A stretch of 64,000 nucleotides of DNA, taken from the NCBI GenBank assembly GCA_024711025.1, contig JANJTP010000070.1, positions 93,651 through 157,650 of the forward strand. The letters run 5' to 3'. Origin of the DNA: Solirubrobacteraceae bacterium. Lineage in GTDB: Bacteria; Actinomycetota; Thermoleophilia; Solirubrobacterales; Solirubrobacteraceae. Made by a program: the position numbers and the translations under genes. Positions 1-9,221 of this stretch are shown here, one piece after another (positions within the stretch are counted from its first letter, which is position 1; every line of letters begins with the position of its first letter). The notes under the pieces were generated by a model. It saw only the letters and a list, made by a program, of their open reading frames with translations, did no database searches and was not told where the DNA came from.

Positions 1-308
1 CTCGCGCCTGGCCCGGCTGGGAGGAGGCGAGCGGCCCGATGGCGACGGCGCTGCACGAGATCGCCGCGGCGCCGGCGCCCGACCCGTACGCCCACCTGCC
101 GCGGCTGCTCGCCGACATCCGCGCCGGGATCGAGGCCGAGCGCGGCCTCGTCCACGAGCGCCGTCAGCTCCTGCACGACGCGCGGCGCTGGCAGCGGATC
201 AACGCCCTGCCGGTGCTCGGCCCCCTGCTTGCGGCGCGCCGCAAGGTGAGGCACAGGCTCACCAGCGCCCGTGACCGCCGGCGCCGCACGACCGTCGGGG
301 GTCGCTGA
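1..308 (+). CDS. 3' end of an unidentified gene
   Basis: The reading frame beginning at base 3 is open from the window edge to a TGA at 306-308, so this is the C-terminal ~100 residues of a protein that starts outside the window. An internal ATG at 39 exists, but the frame is open before it, so it need not be the start. The tail is Ala/Arg rich, with a helical stretch (RAGIEAERGLVHERRQLLHD) that could be coiled coil. The stop is one base before the ATG of the next glycosyltransferase, so the two are probably cotranscribed, and a role in polysaccharide synthesis is plausible from context only. I do not recognise the family. Confidence 0.5.
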   Translation, partial: RAWPGWEEASGPMATALHEIAAAPAPDPYAHLPRLLADIRAGIEAERGLVHERRQLLHDARRWQRINALPVLGPLLAARRKVRHRLTSARDRRRRTTVGGR

Positions 309-309
309 C

Positions 310-1557
310 ATGCGCCGCAGGCTCGGCGCGCTGCTGAACGGCGCCGATCGCGCCCGCCTGCGCGCCCTGCTCCGCCGCCCCGCGCCCGGGCCGCTGCGGA
401 TCTTCACGCCGACCGGCCTGATGGACGTGCTGCGCGAGGGCCCGGCGCCGCTGGAGCGCGGAGGCGCCGCCGGCGACGGGCCGCTGCGCATCGGCATCGT
501 CGTGCCGTGGTTTCGCGAGGGCAGCGGCGGCCACGGGACGATCGCCAACCTCGTGCGCGGCCTCGAGACCCGCGGCCATCGCTGCGAGCTGTACGTGCTC
601 GACGACGAGGGCCGCCACGCCGGCCGATCGGCCGAGCAGGTGGCCCGGAGCTTCGCGAGCTTCTTCGGGCCGCTCGCCGCCCAGGTGCACTTCGGCCTGG
701 GCGACTGGACGGGAGCCGACGTCGCCGTCGCGACCGGGTGGCAGACCGTCCCGGCGGTGCTGCGCCTGCCGGGCGCGGCGGCGCGCGCGTATCTCGTGCA
801 GGATCACGAGCCCGACTTCCACGGTGCCTCGGCCGAGCGCGAGTGGGCGGCCTGGACGTACCGCCAGGGCCTGCGCCACATCGCCGCCTCGCATTGGCTG
901 GACCGGCTGCTGCGCGAGCGGTACGGGAGCGCGGGAAGCGCGTTCGACCTGGCCGTCGACCACGAGCGCTACGCGCCGCCGGCCGGCGGCGAGCGGCGAC
1001 GCGGCGACCTCGTCGCCTTCTACGCGCGCCCGTCCACTCCGCGCCGCGCGACGGCGCTCGGCCTGCTCGCGCTGGGCGAGCTGCGCCGTCGCCGACCGGC
1101 CGTCGAGATCGCCCTGTTCGGCGAGTCGCGGGAGATCGCCACGTCGTTTGCGGCCCGCCGGCTCGGGGTGCTCGACGGCCCGGCGCTCGCGCGGCTCTAC
1201 GGCGAGGCGACGTGCGGCATGGTGCTCTCGCTGACCAACCCCTCGCTGGTGCCGCTCGAGATGCTCGCCTGTGGCCTTCCGGTCGTCGACGTGGCGAGCG
1301 ACAGCATGCGCGGCGAGTTCGGCCCGGACGGGCCGATCGCGCTCGCCGAGCCGGATCCGCTCGCGCTGGCCGATGCGCTCGAGCGGCTGCTCGACGACCC
1401 GGATGCCCGCGCTCGACGCTCCGCGGCCGGGCTCGCGATGGTCGCCGGGCGGACCTGGGCTGCGGCCGCCGCGCAGGTCGAGGCGGGTCTGCGCGCGGCG
1501 GTGGGCGAAGCATGGCCACAGGTCGCGCGCCGCGCCGCCGTCGACGGCACGGACTAG
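310..1557 (+). CDS. WsaF-like glycosyltransferase (GT4 fold)
   Basis: 415 aa. Predicted retaining glycosyltransferase that adds a sugar to a surface glycan. The N-terminal Rossmann domain (about 58-235) carries LRIGIVVPWF and a glycine-rich GSGGHGT loop. Residues about 162-172 (LVQDHEPDFHG), then TYR and SHWL, match the signature of the rhamnosyltransferase WsaF N-terminal domain. The C-terminal donor domain has PSLVPLEMLACGLPVV with the acidic residue expected in GT4 enzymes. I chose the ATG at 310, one base after the preceding stop, over a GTG at 271 that would overlap that gene. Sugar specificity cannot be read from the sequence. Confidence 0.8.
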   Translation: MRRRLGALLNGADRARLRALLRRPAPGPLRIFTPTGLMDVLREGPAPLERGGAAGDGPLRIGIVVPWFREGSGGHGTIANLVRGLETRGHRCELYVLDDEGRHAGRSAEQVARSFASFFGPLAAQVHFGLGDWTGADVAVATGWQTVPAVLRLPGAAARAYLVQDHEPDFHGASAEREWAAWTYRQGLRHIAASHWLDRLLRERYGSAGSAFDLAVDHERYAPPAGGERRRGDLVAFYARPSTPRRATALGLLALGELRRRRPAVEIALFGESREIATSFAARRLGVLDGPALARLYGEATCGMVLSLTNPSLVPLEMLACGLPVVDVASDSMRGEFGPDGPIALAEPDPLALADALERLLDDPDARARRSAAGLAMVAGRTWAAAAAQVEAGLRAAVGEAWPQVARRAAVDGTD

Positions 1558-1560
1558 GCT
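1555..1560 (+). promoter_or_regulatory. -10-like TAGGCT before uspA
   Basis: TAGGCT overlaps the stop codon of the preceding glycosyltransferase. Transcription from it would start near 1566 and give a ~30-nt leader containing AAGGAGG (1586-1592), four bases before the ATG. No clear -35 is visible. Confidence 0.4.
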
Positions 1561-1596
1561 TGCGCCTCTTCCAGGAACCGACGGCAAGGAGGCGAG

Positions 1597-2058
1597 ATGG
1601 CCACTTCAGCGGATGGGCCGTTACTGCTCTGCTTCGACGGCTCGGACTGCGCGAGGCAGGCGATCGCACATGCCGGTGAGCTGTTCCCGGGGCGCGCAGC
1701 GCTCGTCGCGACGGTCTGGCAGCCCGCCGCCGCGCTGGGCACGTTCGCCTGGTCGGTCACGATGGGGCCGGTCGAGGAGCTCGATCGCATGTCCGCCAGT
1801 GCCGGCGACGAGACCGCCGGGGAGGGCCTCGCCGCGGCGCGCGACGCGGGCTTCCGGGCCGAGTCGGTCGCGGTCGACGCCAAGGGTCCCGTCTGGAAGA
1901 CGATCGTCGAGCTGGCGCGCACGCACGACGCCGCCGTGATCGTCATGGGCTCCCGCGGGCTGAGCGGCGCAGAGTCGATGCTGCTCGGAAGCGTCTCCAG
2001 CAGGGTGCTGCACCACGCGGACCGTCCGGTGCTCGTGATCCCCGCGCAACGAGCCTGA
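1597..2058 (+). CDS. Universal stress protein (UspA family)
   Basis: 153 aa, the usual length of a single-domain cytoplasmic Usp protein. It begins with the typical beta strand and acidic residue (PLLLCFDGSDCA) and ends with VLVIPA. The segment VMGSRGLSGAESMLLGSV fits the ATP-binding Usp motif G-2X-G-9X-G(S/T), so it is likely an ATP-binding type. The ATG has a strong ribosome-binding site, AAGGAGG, four bases upstream, one of the few good Shine-Dalgarno sites in the window. It lies alone between two polysaccharide clusters on opposite strands. Role in stress physiology is inferred from family only. Confidence 0.9.
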   Translation: MATSADGPLLLCFDGSDCARQAIAHAGELFPGRAALVATVWQPAAALGTFAWSVTMGPVEELDRMSASAGDETAGEGLAAARDAGFRAESVAVDAKGPVWKTIVELARTHDAAVIVMGSRGLSGAESMLLGSVSSRVLHHADRPVLVIPAQRA

Positions 2059-2164
2059 TCCGCGCGACGAGCGCACCGGCGCGGCGATGCGCGGCGCGCG
2101 CGGGCGGAGCACCCATCGCAGGCGGTCGTGCAGGCCGAGCGACCGTCGGAGCGCCCGCGACGAC

Positions 2165-3220
2165 TCAGCGACCGCCCGGGCGGCGGATGGCCCGCAGCGG
2201 CCTGGTGAGCCTCCAGCTCCTGCTGCCCTCGACGCGGGTGAGACGCGCCCGCAGCCGCTCGACCTCGGCGAGCAGCTCCTCGCGGTCGACACGCAGCTGC
2301 GCCGCGCTGGCCTCGAGGTCGTCGATCCAGGCGCGCTGGTCGGCGATCAGCGCGTCCTGGCCCGCCCCGGCGCACTGCTCGAGCCGCGCCAGGACCGACC
2401 CGGCCGCCGCCTCCTCCTTCCCCAGCCAGCCTCGACCCAGCCGAAGGTTCGCGCGCCGCAGCTCGCGGTTGGCGCGCTCCAGCCCGAGCATGTAGCGGTT
2501 GTGGTTCGGCGCGAGGACCAGGTTCAAACGCGCCGCGGCGGCCTCGACCTCCTCGCCGGGCGTCCCGATCACCGCCACGAACGTGTTGGCGTACTCCGGC
2601 TCGGCCCGCTCGGCCGCGGCCAGCTCGACCTGGGCGCTCGCCGGCGGCAACGCGAAGCGATCCTCACGTAGCAGGATCGATCCCTCGGCGAGATGCTGGC
2701 TCAGGATCACGACGTCGCCTGCGATCCTCGCGAAGAGCTCATGAGCGGACTCGACCCCGAAGTCGGTCAGATGGAACGGGTTCTCCTCCTGGAACGTCTC
2801 GCTGTTGGGAACGGAGGCGATGACCCGCACGCCTCGGGCCGCGAGCGGCGCCAGCCGATCGACCAGGCGGACCGGATCCGGCAGGTGCTCGAGGACCTCG
2901 AACGCGACGATCGCATCCAGCTCCCCTGGCTCAAGCGCCTCGACCCAGTCGAGCGCGTCGCCGCACACGAAGTCGACCGCGTCGGAGCCGAACTCGGCTG
3001 ACGCCTCGGCGATCGTCGCCGGATCGACGTCGACCCCGACCACGGAGGCGGCCCCGGCGGCGGCGAGGACGTCCGATCCGTAGCCGACGCCGCAACCGAG
3101 ATCGGCGACGCGCAGCCCCCGGACGAGCCGGCCGGCGAAGGCGTAGCGGTGGATGTGGTGAGCCGAGGCGATCGACGCCTCGTTCACCTCGAGGACGTTC
3201 AGACGCTCTGATGCACCCAT
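2165..3220 (-). CDS. SAM-dependent methyltransferase with C-terminal coiled coil
   Basis: 351 aa. Residues ~1-230 are a class I methyltransferase: motif I DLGCGVGYGS (about 40-49), acidic GVDVDPATI, then FEVLEHLPDP, typical of Methyltransf_11/23 enzymes that often act on sugars or glycolipids. Residues ~235-350 are a predicted coiled coil ending in SRSWRLTRPLR. This tail closely matches the C-terminus of the 948-aa glycosyltransferase at 6205-9051. The start overlaps the stop of the upstream glycosyltransferase by 22 bp, showing operon organisation. It probably O-methylates a glycan residue made by its neighbours; substrate unknown. Confidence 0.8.
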   Translation of the reverse strand: MGASERLNVLEVNEASIASAHHIHRYAFAGRLVRGLRVADLGCGVGYGSDVLAAAGAASVVGVDVDPATIAEASAEFGSDAVDFVCGDALDWVEALEPGELDAIVAFEVLEHLPDPVRLVDRLAPLAARGVRVIASVPNSETFQEENPFHLTDFGVESAHELFARIAGDVVILSQHLAEGSILLREDRFALPPASAQVELAAAERAEPEYANTFVAVIGTPGEEVEAAAARLNLVLAPNHNRYMLGLERANRELRRANLRLGRGWLGKEEAAAGSVLARLEQCAGAGQDALIADQRAWIDDLEASAAQLRVDREELLAEVERLRARLTRVEGSRSWRLTRPLRAIRRPGGR

Positions 3221-5175
3221 GGCACGTTCACCTCTCGAAGCAGCGCATTCATCTCTTGGTGGATGAGGTCCGTGTTCCGCAGCCCGACCGTGCGGAGCAT
3301 CGAGTCGCTGCGCACGCGGTACAGCAGCAGTCGCAGCGGGATCACGTCACCCCAATGGCCGGCGTGGTGCAGCTCGCGGTAGAAGAACCAGTCTTCGTAG
3401 CTCGTCAGCTCCGAGCGATAGCGGAAGCCGAGGTCGTAGACCCGCCGGCGTACGAGCGCCGTCCCGTCGCCGGCGACGTTCTGGCGGTCGATCAGCCGCG
3501 ACCAGTTTCCAAGCGGCGTGTAGCCGTTGGCGGGGAGAGCGAGGCGCCGGCCGTGCTCGTCCACGTACTGCGACCACGTCGTGGCATACGCGAGTCGCCG
3601 ATCGCGCTCGAGCGCACTGACGCAGCGCTCGACGTACTCGGGCTCGATGAGGTTGTCGGGGTCGAGCGGCAGGATGTACCGGCCGCGCGCCTGCGAGATC
3701 GCGAAGTTGCGTGCCGCGCCGAGACCTGAGTTGGGCTGCGTGACGACCCGCACCCCGGGTTCGCGGGCCAGATCGAAGAGCATTTCGTCGGCCGCTCGCA
3801 GCGACCCATCGTTGGCGATCACGACCTCGAGCCGCCGGTGGCTCTGCGCGAGCACCGACTCCAGCGTCGCCCGAACGTACTCGTCCATCTTGAAGTAGGG
3901 GACGACGACCGAGACGAGCGGCGACCGAGGGGAGCGCCCTCGCGGTCGGGGGCGCTCCGGCCTCCCGACGAGCCCGACGTAGCCGGAGCGCGTCTCATCA
4001 GGGCGATCCACGCGCTCGAGCGCCTCGCGGGTGCCGTTCGATCGACCGAGCTCGCGAGCGAGCTCCGGCCGCTCGAGCAGCGGCTCGAGCGCATCGAGCA
4101 GCTCCTCGGGCGACGTGCCCGGCGCAAGCCAGCCGCTCACTCCCTCTTCGACCATCTCGACGAGCCCGCCGACCGGCGATGCGAGGACCGGCCTGCCGTG
4201 CAGGAACGCCTCGCGCGCGACGTTCGGCCAGCACTCCCAGAGCGATGGGATCGCCACCAGGTCGTGCGCCGCGATCTGAGTGCCCACCTCGCCGCGCGGC
4301 ACGGGGTCGCGGAAGACGATGCGCGGATCGCCGCCCGCGATCAGCTCGAGGTAGTGCCGCATCGACCCGCCAAGCGGCGCCGTGCGCGTGTCGGAGCCGA
4401 GCAGCGTGAGCCGCCAGTCGGCGTACCCGGTCCGCATCAGCGCGCGTACGAGGTTGTGGACGCCCTTGCGCCGCTCGAGCCGGCCGAGGTAGAGGATGCG
4501 CAACGTCGCCGCCTCGGCCTCCGACGGCTCGGAGCGTCCGTCGGGCTCTCGCAGGAAGGACTCCGGCACGCGCGCCTCGGGCGCCAGGTCGAGGTCGGCG
4601 TAGAAGCGCTCGTACGTCCCACGCACGTCGCCGCCCGAGTGCAGGAGGAAGTCCGCCTCCCGGAGGCAGTAGCGCTCCATCTCCCAGGTCACCCGGCTCT
4701 CGAGGTCGTCATCGACGAGCCCGTTGAGGACCGCGCACATCTCGGCGCTCGTGTGGGTCCGGATCGCGACCCGCGCGCCGCCCAGCACCGGGTGGCCGGT
4801 GCGCGCAGCCTGAAGCGTGACGAAGCCCTCGCCCAGGTAGTCGGGGAACTCGATGAGGTCCGGCGGCTGCCCGCCGAATCGGTCGGTGATCGCCGCGCAG
4901 AGCGCCGCGCTCCAAGCATGCATCCACGAAAGGAACCCCGCGCCGCCGGCGGGCCCGGTGGGCTCGTCGGCGAAGACCAGCTCGATCCCCTCGAAGAGCC
5001 GGGCACGACACCCGGGGTCCAGCGCCTCGAGCTTCTCCCGGTGAGCCGAGCTGGTGACGACCGTGACGCTCGCGACGTCGCGCAGCGCGCCGACCGTGGC
5101 CGTGTGGATCGGCGCGATTCCGCCGCCTACGAACGGGTAGAGCTCACGCGAGGCGAGCGCGATGCGTGGCGCCAT
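3199..5175 (-). CDS. Bifunctional glycosyltransferase, GT4-GT2 fusion
   Basis: 658 aa, two transferases in one chain. Residues ~1-390 are GT4: N-terminal PFVGGGIAPIHT, donor domain RILYLGRLERRKGVHNL, and the EX7E motif in WECWPNVAREA. Residues ~395-650 are GT2: SVVVPYFKMDEYV, NDGS, the metal-binding DPDN in LPLDPDNLIEPEY, and acceptor-side SYEDWFF. The start ATG at 5175 shares a base with the stop of the upstream methyltransferase (TGATG); the long upstream extension of the frame is spurious. Such fusions usually add two consecutive sugars to a lipid-linked glycan. No membrane segments, so cytoplasmic or peripheral. Confidence 0.85.
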   Translation of the reverse strand: MAPRIALASRELYPFVGGGIAPIHTATVGALRDVASVTVVTSSAHREKLEALDPGCRARLFEGIELVFADEPTGPAGGAGFLSWMHAWSAALCAAITDRFGGQPPDLIEFPDYLGEGFVTLQAARTGHPVLGGARVAIRTHTSAEMCAVLNGLVDDDLESRVTWEMERYCLREADFLLHSGGDVRGTYERFYADLDLAPEARVPESFLREPDGRSEPSEAEAATLRILYLGRLERRKGVHNLVRALMRTGYADWRLTLLGSDTRTAPLGGSMRHYLELIAGGDPRIVFRDPVPRGEVGTQIAAHDLVAIPSLWECWPNVAREAFLHGRPVLASPVGGLVEMVEEGVSGWLAPGTSPEELLDALEPLLERPELARELGRSNGTREALERVDRPDETRSGYVGLVGRPERPRPRGRSPRSPLVSVVVPYFKMDEYVRATLESVLAQSHRRLEVVIANDGSLRAADEMLFDLAREPGVRVVTQPNSGLGAARNFAISQARGRYILPLDPDNLIEPEYVERCVSALERDRRLAYATTWSQYVDEHGRRLALPANGYTPLGNWSRLIDRQNVAGDGTALVRRRVYDLGFRYRSELTSYEDWFFYRELHHAGHWGDVIPLRLLLYRVRSDSMLRTVGLRNTDLIHQEMNALLREVNVPWVHQSV

Positions 5176-5990
5176 CAGGCGATTCGCTGCGCCACCGCGG
5201 CCTTCGCCCGACGAAGGGGGGCGGTGAGCCGCCAGCTCGCCGAGGACTGGATGGCCCTGTTGGCCGCCTGACAGCGCTCGAGGTCGGCGCGCAGCGCGGC
5301 GAGCTCGCCGTCGACCTCGAGACCCCGGCGCATGATCGGGAAGTGCGGGTGGTAGCGCTGCTGGCTGGCCGACGTGCCGGGGGATCGCGGCCGCTCGGCG
5401 TCGCAGACGACCAGGCCGACCCCGGCCCACATCTCGCCCTCGATCGGCGCGCGGTAGACGCACCCGGCGACCCAGTCGAGATCGACGTACACGACCTTCG
5501 GCCAGAGGTCGTAGTTGACGGCCTCGAGCCCGCGACGAACCTCCGGGTTGAGGGTGTCGTGCATGACGATCGCCGTCCGGCCGACGGCGTCGGAGTCGAG
5601 GAGGTCCCGCATGTCGCGGGCGACTCCCTCCGCGGAGTGATCGCCGTCGACGAGGACGAAGTCGACGTTCTCGCCACCCTCGGCCAGAACGCGCAGCAGC
5701 TCCGGCAGGAGGACGTGGGAGTCGCCGGTGTGCAGCGCGACGTTGCCCAGCTCGGCGACGTCCAGCTGCGGCTCGACCAGGTCGAACGAGTGCGCCTGCT
5801 CGGAGAACCGCGAGATCTGGCGCAGGCTGCCGCCCTCGGCCGTCCCGATCTCGATCGAGAGCGAGGGCCGCAGGTCGGCCAGCAGGCCGACGATCGCGGC
5901 GCGCTCCCCGAGGTTCATCTGCCAGGGGTCCGAGACATCGAGGATCGACGGGCCGTGGGAGGACACGCCGGCGGGTTGGGGCTTCGTCAC
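5175..5990 (-). CDS. CmcI-like SAM-dependent O-methyltransferase
   Basis: 271 aa. Methyltransf_24/cephalosporin hydroxylase (CmcI) type fold: SIEIGTAEGGSLRQ as SAM motif I, FVLVDGDHSAEGVARDM with the metal/SAM acidic residues, and GRTAIVMHDT. Relatives include rhamnosyl O-methyltransferases. The C-terminus has the tail SSASWRLTAPLRR, related to the tails of both flanking proteins. The start is a GTG, seven bases after a TACTGT box (5998-6003), with no Shine-Dalgarno sequence. First gene of a minus-strand operon with the GT4-GT2 fusion and the next methyltransferase. It likely methylates a sugar hydroxyl. Confidence 0.78.
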   Translation of the reverse strand: MTKPQPAGVSSHGPSILDVSDPWQMNLGERAAIVGLLADLRPSLSIEIGTAEGGSLRQISRFSEQAHSFDLVEPQLDVAELGNVALHTGDSHVLLPELLRVLAEGGENVDFVLVDGDHSAEGVARDMRDLLDSDAVGRTAIVMHDTLNPEVRRGLEAVNYDLWPKVVYVDLDWVAGCVYRAPIEGEMWAGVGLVVCDAERPRSPGTSASQQRYHPHFPIMRRGLEVDGELAALRADLERCQAANRAIQSSASWRLTAPLRRAKAAVAQRIA

Positions 5991-5997
5991 CGGCGGG

Positions 5998-6003
5998 ACA
6001 GTA
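5998..6003 (-). promoter_or_regulatory. Leaderless-type -10 box TACTGT
   Basis: TACTGT on the minus strand ends seven bases before the GTG of the methyltransferase at 5990. The spacing puts the predicted transcription start at or next to the start codon. Confidence 0.45.
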
Positions 6004-6204
6004 CCCGCCGTCCCGGCGGGCGAGGATGCTGCCGCGCCCGGTCAGAGCGCGGCAGATCCGAGCGGCGGGACGAGATGCGCACCGCCGCCGGCGGGTACGA
6101 CGAGCGGCCGCACGGCCCGCGGCTCGCGGCTCGCGGCTGTACATGCCGCGGGCAGGGCGCGGGGGCCGGCGTCTCCCCGCCCCACGAGGGCGCTCGCGCA
6201 GCGG

Positions 6205-9051
6205 CTACCCGCGGGAGCGGCGCAGCAGGCGCAGCGGCCGTGTGATCCGCCAGCTCGTGCTGGCCTCCACACAAGCCGCTCGCCGGCGCATGTCGTCGAG
6301 CTCCGCGAGCAGATCCTCGCGGTCGATGCGCAGCTGCGCCGCGGCGGCCTCCAGGTCGTCGATCCAGGCGCGCTGCTCCAGCAGGCGTGCGTCGCGTCCG
6401 GCGAGCTCGCCGCGCGCGCCGCGCAGCAGGCTCAGCAGGTCGATGTCCGCGCCCGCGGCACCGCCGAACGGGCGCTCGACGCAGAGCCACTGCTCGGCGT
6501 CGTATGCCGCTGCGGCCGCTCGAGGCCGGGAGCCCCTCAGATCGGCCCAGCGACCGGACCGCCGCTTGGTCGCGAGCGGCTCGGGGATGACCTCGACTCG
6601 CAGGCCGGCTGCGACGGCCCGGTTCAAGAGCTCGTGATCGACCTCGTCGCCGCTCGCGTCCGTCGTGAAGCCGCCGATCCGCGCGAGCGCCGCTCGACGA
6701 ATGACGTAGGGGCCGACGCTGAAAGCGGGGTGCGTGAGCCCCGCGTACGGAGGGCCGCCGACCGGGACGAACGCGTGGGCCTCGCCGTCATCGCCCGGGT
6801 CGCCATCGCGTCCGTCGAGGACCGGGAACGTGTAGACGTCGGCGTCGACGACGGCCGCGACTCGCCTGACGCGGGCGGCGAAGGCGGCGAGCGGCACGTC
6901 CGCAGAGGGGACGATCGCGACGAGCTCGGCGGTCATCTCGGCGACCGCGGCGGCGCGAGCGGCGCCATGTCCCGCCCGCACCGCGCGGACGACCTCCGCG
7001 CCGAGCGCGGAGGCGAGCGGCGGCAGGTCGTCGCCGGATACGCCCCGGACGTCGGCGACGACGACCTCGACCTCACGGTCGGCGCCCTGGGAGGAAAGCG
7101 CGTCCAGGCGCCGATCGAGCAGCTCGACGTCCCCCTCGTGGACGAGGCATATGGCGAGCGAGGGAAGCGCGGCGGCCGGCGGCGCGCTCGCGACCGGCGC
7201 CGCGGTCGCCGCGGCGGCCGCCGCGCGATGCCAACGGTCGTAGGCCGAGTCGACCACCGCGGCCGGGACCGTCGGATCGGCCGGCCCGACCCGAGTCGCG
7301 AGGCGATTTCTCAGCAGGTCGGCGAGCGGCCGGGGGTCGACCGGCGAAGCTTCGCGATCCAACGGCAGCGGCCGCACGCGGCAATCGTCCCGATCGCCGA
7401 ACGTGTGGTCGTCGCGCCGATCCGCGCGGATCAGCTCCCCGGTGCCGCCGGCTCGGCTCGCGATCAGCGGGATGCCGAGCGCCACCGCCTCGCTGACCGT
7501 GTTGGGCGCGTTGTCGACGAGCGAGGGCATCACGGCGAGCACGCCCGGGCGCCGCAGATACTCGGCGGCGCCCTGCTGGTCGCGGTCGCTGATGATCCTC
7601 CACGTCCACGGCCACCGGCGCGCCCTGCCCGCGATGTAGACGTCGCCCTGCTCCCCCAGGACGTCTGAGACCGGTCCGAGGAACGTCACCTCGACATCGG
7701 GGCGATCTGCTCCCGCGGCGAGCAGATCGAGCGCGTCGCACAGGGTCACGACTCCCTTGCGCGTCTCAATCCGACCAAAGAAGACGATCTCGTCGGGAAG
7801 CCCGGCCACCCCGGCGCGGCTCGACGACCCGGCACCATGCCTGTCGGCTGCGCTCTCGGCACGCGACCGGACCGCAGCCGGCAAGGCGTACGGCTGCACG
7901 TGCACGCGCGCCGGCATCTCCCAGGCTCGATCGCGCATGTACTCGTGGAGATATCTGCTCGGGCCGAGCAGCACGTCGGCGTGGGCGACGCTCGAGCGCT
8001 CCAGGAAGTCGTTGACGAGGAACTCCTCCCTGGTCAGCGCCGTCCGATTGGCCTCCGCAGCCCACCTCGTCGGCCCGTGCGTGCCGACGACGAAGGTCGT
8101 CTTGGCGAAGTCGGACCCTTGGCGCTTTGCGAGCTGGGGAAAGTAGCCGTGGCCCAGGTTCTCGGGCACGTGCACGACGTCGAACGGACCCTCGCGCCGC
8201 AGCCAGCGGTGGAGCTCGTACGAGCAGCGCACCGAGAAGAACGGGCTCTTCACCGACGAGGTCCCAGGCTGTCGCAGGATCTCCAAGCGAACGCCGTGCT
8301 CGGCGAAGCGCTCGCGCCGGCGCTCGTTGCGCTCTTCGGCGCCGGCCTCCTGCCAACCGGTGAACAGCAGCACGACGTCGTGCCCGGCCCGCGCCAGGGA
8401 CTCCGCCAGCGCGGTGCTCGCCGTGCCGATGCCCCCGCCGGTCATTCCGGCGACCTCGAACGTCGCGACGCACACGCGTGCGGCCGGGGCGGATGCCGCC
8501 TCGGCGGCGACGACGATCGGGTCGAGCAGCAGGCTGTGCGGACCGGCCGCGAGCAGCTCGTGCAGGCGCCGGTCGGCGGACCAGGTCGCAACGACCGTCG
8601 CGGCCTCGGTCGGCCGGCCGTCGGCGCTCGCGACCGCCGCAAACGTACTCAGGGCGACGCTTGCTCCGACCGCGACGACCGCGCGCTCGAGGGCGCGAAG
8701 ATCGGCGCTCGTCGCGCGACCGGCCGCGCCGACGACGACGACCGCGGGAGCGCGGCGCAGCCGGGCGACGGGAACCCTCGCAAGAGCGCTCTCGTCCAGG
8801 ACGACGACGGGGGCGCGATCGCCCTGCGGGGGCTTGACCGACGTTTCGCCCCGATCGCCGGTCACAGCGTACGACGGCTCACCCCGATCGCCGGTCAGCG
8901 GGTCGACGACGAGCAGTGCTGCGCCGAGGCACCGGGCAAGCCGCCGGCCGATCACGAGAGGCTCGCCGCCGCGCGGGCCGGACGACGCGGGAGCCTGCGG
9001 TGCATCGCCGCTGCGGGCGCGGCGCATCTCCTCCAACGGTGCTCGCATCAC
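6205..9051 (-). CDS. Large bifunctional glycosyltransferase (GT4 plus degenerate GT2)
   Basis: 948 aa. Residues ~1-190 are a divergent N-terminal region I cannot assign. Residues ~195-580 are GT4: MTGGGIGTASTALAESLA, HVPENLGHGYFPQ, EIVFFGRIETRKGVV, and PSLVDNAPNTVSEAVALG at the EX7E position, where the first Glu is absent. Residues ~640-860 resemble GT2 (LAICLVHEGDVELLDRRLDA), but the DxD region reads IVPSADVP, so activity is doubtful. The C-terminus is a ~55-residue helical module ending STSWRITRPLR, shared with the methyltransferase at 2165. Start uncertain: GTG 9051 or ATG 9048. Probably a glycan chain-building enzyme, possibly scaffolded through its tail. Confidence 0.75.
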   Translation of the reverse strand: MMRAPLEEMRRARSGDAPQAPASSGPRGGEPLVIGRRLARCLGAALLVVDPLTGDRGEPSYAVTGDRGETSVKPPQGDRAPVVVLDESALARVPVARLRRAPAVVVVGAAGRATSADLRALERAVVAVGASVALSTFAAVASADGRPTEAATVVATWSADRRLHELLAAGPHSLLLDPIVVAAEAASAPAARVCVATFEVAGMTGGGIGTASTALAESLARAGHDVVLLFTGWQEAGAEERNERRRERFAEHGVRLEILRQPGTSSVKSPFFSVRCSYELHRWLRREGPFDVVHVPENLGHGYFPQLAKRQGSDFAKTTFVVGTHGPTRWAAEANRTALTREEFLVNDFLERSSVAHADVLLGPSRYLHEYMRDRAWEMPARVHVQPYALPAAVRSRAESAADRHGAGSSSRAGVAGLPDEIVFFGRIETRKGVVTLCDALDLLAAGADRPDVEVTFLGPVSDVLGEQGDVYIAGRARRWPWTWRIISDRDQQGAAEYLRRPGVLAVMPSLVDNAPNTVSEAVALGIPLIASRAGGTGELIRADRRDDHTFGDRDDCRVRPLPLDREASPVDPRPLADLLRNRLATRVGPADPTVPAAVVDSAYDRWHRAAAAAATAAPVASAPPAAALPSLAICLVHEGDVELLDRRLDALSSQGADREVEVVVADVRGVSGDDLPPLASALGAEVVRAVRAGHGAARAAAVAEMTAELVAIVPSADVPLAAFAARVRRVAAVVDADVYTFPVLDGRDGDPGDDGEAHAFVPVGGPPYAGLTHPAFSVGPYVIRRAALARIGGFTTDASGDEVDHELLNRAVAAGLRVEVIPEPLATKRRSGRWADLRGSRPRAAAAAYDAEQWLCVERPFGGAAGADIDLLSLLRGARGELAGRDARLLEQRAWIDDLEAAAAQLRIDREDLLAELDDMRRRAACVEASTSWRITRPLRLLRRSRG

Positions 9052-9221
9052 TCGATGAACTCCCCATACCTCCGCGCAGGGAGCTCTCGCGGACGTCCAC
9101 GAGCTCCTCGTGCCTCAACTGGTCGCGCCTGTCGTATCGCAATCGCCCGCGCGCGGCCGCCTACATCGGCGGCCACAGCCGGGCACTGGGCGGCACCAGG
9201 CGATCGTCGCCGCGCCCGCGC

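Noticed and set aside
5991..6144. N-terminal extension of the frame containing the GT4-GT2 gene (to 6144)
   Set aside because: It runs antisense-like through the CmcI-type methyltransferase, which has strong motifs and its own promoter; the true start is 5175.
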